This document shows, one piece after another, positions 6,143 through 7,077 of a stretch of 7,077 nucleotides of DNA. A program made the position numbers and the translations under genes. A model generated the notes under the pieces. The model was not told the origin of the DNA and searched no databases. It saw nothing but the letters and a program-made list of their open reading frames with translations. The stretch comes from Desulfobacterales bacterium. GTDB taxonomy: Bacteria; Desulfobacterota; Desulfobacteria; Desulfobacterales; Desulfosalsimonadaceae. Position 1 is the stretch's first letter. Every line of letters starts with the position of its first letter. The stretch is taken from positions 1 to 7,077 of the forward strand of contig JAGXLE010000074.1 of the NCBI GenBank assembly GCA_018334855.1. The letters are read 5' to 3'.

Positions 6143-6502
6143 ATGCCGAAAAAAATACTTATACCGCTATACGGCCGGGAAGTGGCGCCACGGTTTGACC
6201 TGGCCGCGGAGGCCGTGATTGTCCAGGTTGATGAAACCAGCCGGGACCGGAGGGAAAAGCTGGTGGTCCTGCCACAGGTATCTGCTGAGAAACTCTGCCA
6301 TATGATACTCACAGAAGCAATTGACACCTTAGTGTGCGGCGGCATAGAAGAGGAGTACTACCAATATTTGACCTGGAAACGGATCACGGTATATGATGAT
6401 GTTATCGGGCAATGGGAAAATGCGCTGAATCGGCTGCTGCGAGGCGAACTCCAGTCCGGTGACATCATTACAGCAAGCCCGGAGGTAAATACAGATGCCT
6501 GA
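6143..6502 (+). CDS. NifX/NifB-type dinitrogenase FeMo-cofactor-domain protein
   Basis: This 119-residue single-domain protein resembles the Nitro_FeMo-Co family (NifX, NafY C-terminal domain, NifB C-terminal domain), whose RNase H-like fold binds iron-sulfur or iron-molybdenum cofactor precursors. Support comes from the opening ILIPLYGREVAPRFD (5-19), the central D61-T-L-V-C65-G-G-I strand-turn, and the following strand RITVYDD. C52, H53 and C65 are candidate metal or cluster ligands. No nitrogenase genes are in the window, and many such stand-alone proteins occur in anaerobes without an assigned role, so a part in nitrogen fixation should not be assumed. Its last codons overlap the next gene by 8 bp, placing it in an operon with a membrane sensor kinase; it might provide a metal or redox cue to that kinase, which is an inference. 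The start ATG 6143 has only a weak ribosome binding site (CGGT, 6132-6135). Confidence 0.72.
   Translation: MPKKILIPLYGREVAPRFDLAAEAVIVQVDETSRDRREKLVVLPQVSAEKLCHMILTEAIDTLVCGGIEEEYYQYLTWKRITVYDDVIGQWENALNRLLRGELQSGDIITASPEVNTDA
6481..6486 (+). promoter_or_regulatory. Strong ribosome binding site GGAGGT for the membrane kinase
   Basis: GGAGGT lies inside the 3' end of the NifX-like gene and 8 nt before ATG 6495. It is the best ribosome binding site in the window and fixes the start of the overlapping downstream gene. Confidence 0.8.
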
Positions 6503-7077
6503 TAAGGAAAACTGGTGGCAGAGTCTCAAAAACAGATTTTCCGGAAGCGGAGAAAAAAAACGTCTGCCACAGCGTTATCGGAGGCTCCAGCGCAATATTG
6601 TTCTGCTGATGCTTCTGGTGACCCTCATTCCTCTCACCGTGATGGCCGTAACCAACGCCATTCAGTACCAGAAAAACATACAGGCAGAGCGTATAACCCC
6701 CATGCGGGCGATTGCAACCAAAGCAGCGCACTCCTTTGAAATTTTTCTGGAAGAGCGCCTGTCTGCCATCCATTTTATCGCATCGAGCTACTCCTTTGAA
6801 ATTCTGTCCGGAAAGGCCACCCTGCACCGCATTTTCAGGATCCTGCGGGACGAATACGGCGGATACGTGGATCTTGGCCTGATCAACGGCAAAGGCAGGC
6901 AGATCAACTATACCGGTCCTTACGACCTGCTCAACAAGGATTATTCCACTCAGCAGTGGTTTCACGAGGTACGCGTGCGGGGGGTTTTTATAAGCGACGT
7001 GTTCATGGGATACCGGGATCTTCCTCACATTGCACTGGCTGTGCAGAATTTAAACGACCGCGGAGACTCATGGATAT
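6495..7077 (+). CDS. Partial membrane sensor kinase (or related receptor) with Cache-like periplasmic domain
   Basis: The frame is open from ATG 6495 to the window end (194 codons) without a stop, so the 3' part is missing. The protein starts with a basic cytoplasmic stretch (KKRLPQRYRRLQR, 21-33), then one membrane helix (IVLLMLLVTLIPLTVMAV, 35-52) and a periplasmic region with a long helix (about 60-95) and a GGYVDLGLIN strand. Later motifs, PYDLLNKDYS and QQWFHEV followed by GVFISDVF, are typical of dCache sensor domains of bacterial histidine kinases and chemoreceptors. The kinase half is not in the window, so a chemoreceptor or diguanylate cyclase output is formally possible; histidine kinase is my first choice because the neighbours are signalling genes and such Cache kinases are common in this group. 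It overlaps the NifX-like gene by 8 bp (6495-6502), implying translational coupling. Confidence 0.8.
   Translation, partial: MPDKENWWQSLKNRFSGSGEKKRLPQRYRRLQRNIVLLMLLVTLIPLTVMAVTNAIQYQKNIQAERITPMRAIATKAAHSFEIFLEERLSAIHFIASSYSFEILSGKATLHRIFRILRDEYGGYVDLGLINGKGRQINYTGPYDLLNKDYSTQQWFHEVRVRGVFISDVFMGYRDLPHIALAVQNLNDRGDSWI

Noticed and set aside
6515..6739. A 74-codon plus-strand open frame
   Set aside because: It lies in another frame of the membrane sensor gene, which has a strong ribosome binding site, a membrane helix and sensor-domain motifs.

Overview
The window (roughly half G+C, no RNA genes or CRISPR seen) looks like part of the chromosome of an anaerobic, probably sulfate-reducing bacterium of the Desulfobacterota (former Deltaproteobacteria). 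This is inferred from the gene types: a compact siroheme/4Fe-4S sulfite-reductase-like protein, a Crp/Fnr regulator without cysteines, PAS-containing two-component and sigma-54 regulators, and a NifX-like FeMo-cofactor-domain protein. No species-level marker is present.

Layout. On the minus strand, bases 1-995 hold two genes read leftwards: the siroheme/ferredoxin protein (147-995) and, 39 bp behind it, the first 35 codons of a gene cut by the window edge (1-107), probably of the UroD/MetE-like barrel superfamily. A divergent intergenic region (996-1107) carries a degenerate 7-bp tandem repeat and an FNR/DNR-type dyad TTGATTTATGTCAA. All later genes are on the plus strand: a Crp/Fnr regulator (1108-1797), a soluble hybrid histidine kinase with receiver-PAS-kinase-receiver architecture (1868-3853), a 140-bp gap with an inverted repeat and a second, different 7-bp repeat, a class I SAM-dependent methyltransferase (3994-4662), a PAS sigma-54 activator two bases behind it (4665-6068), a 74-bp promoter-like AT-rich gap, a NifX-like protein (6143-6502) and, overlapping it by 8 bp, the start of a membrane histidine kinase with an extracytoplasmic Cache-like sensor (6495 to beyond the window).

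How the parts may work together. The best-supported regulatory unit is the divergent pair. The Crp/Fnr protein keeps the E-xx-SR recognition-helix pattern expected to read TTGAT/GTCAA half-sites, and exactly such a dyad lies between it and the siroheme gene. Autoregulation plus control of the siroheme operon is therefore likely. The rest is a cluster of signalling genes (hybrid kinase, methyltransferase + sigma-54 activator, NifX-like protein + membrane kinase) whose targets are not visible here. The sigma-54 activator has two unusual traits: its Walker B aspartate is a threonine, and its PAS domain carries four cysteines. No single wholly new system is evident. The siroheme protein with its predicted regulon and the odd sigma-54 activator are the two items most worth following.
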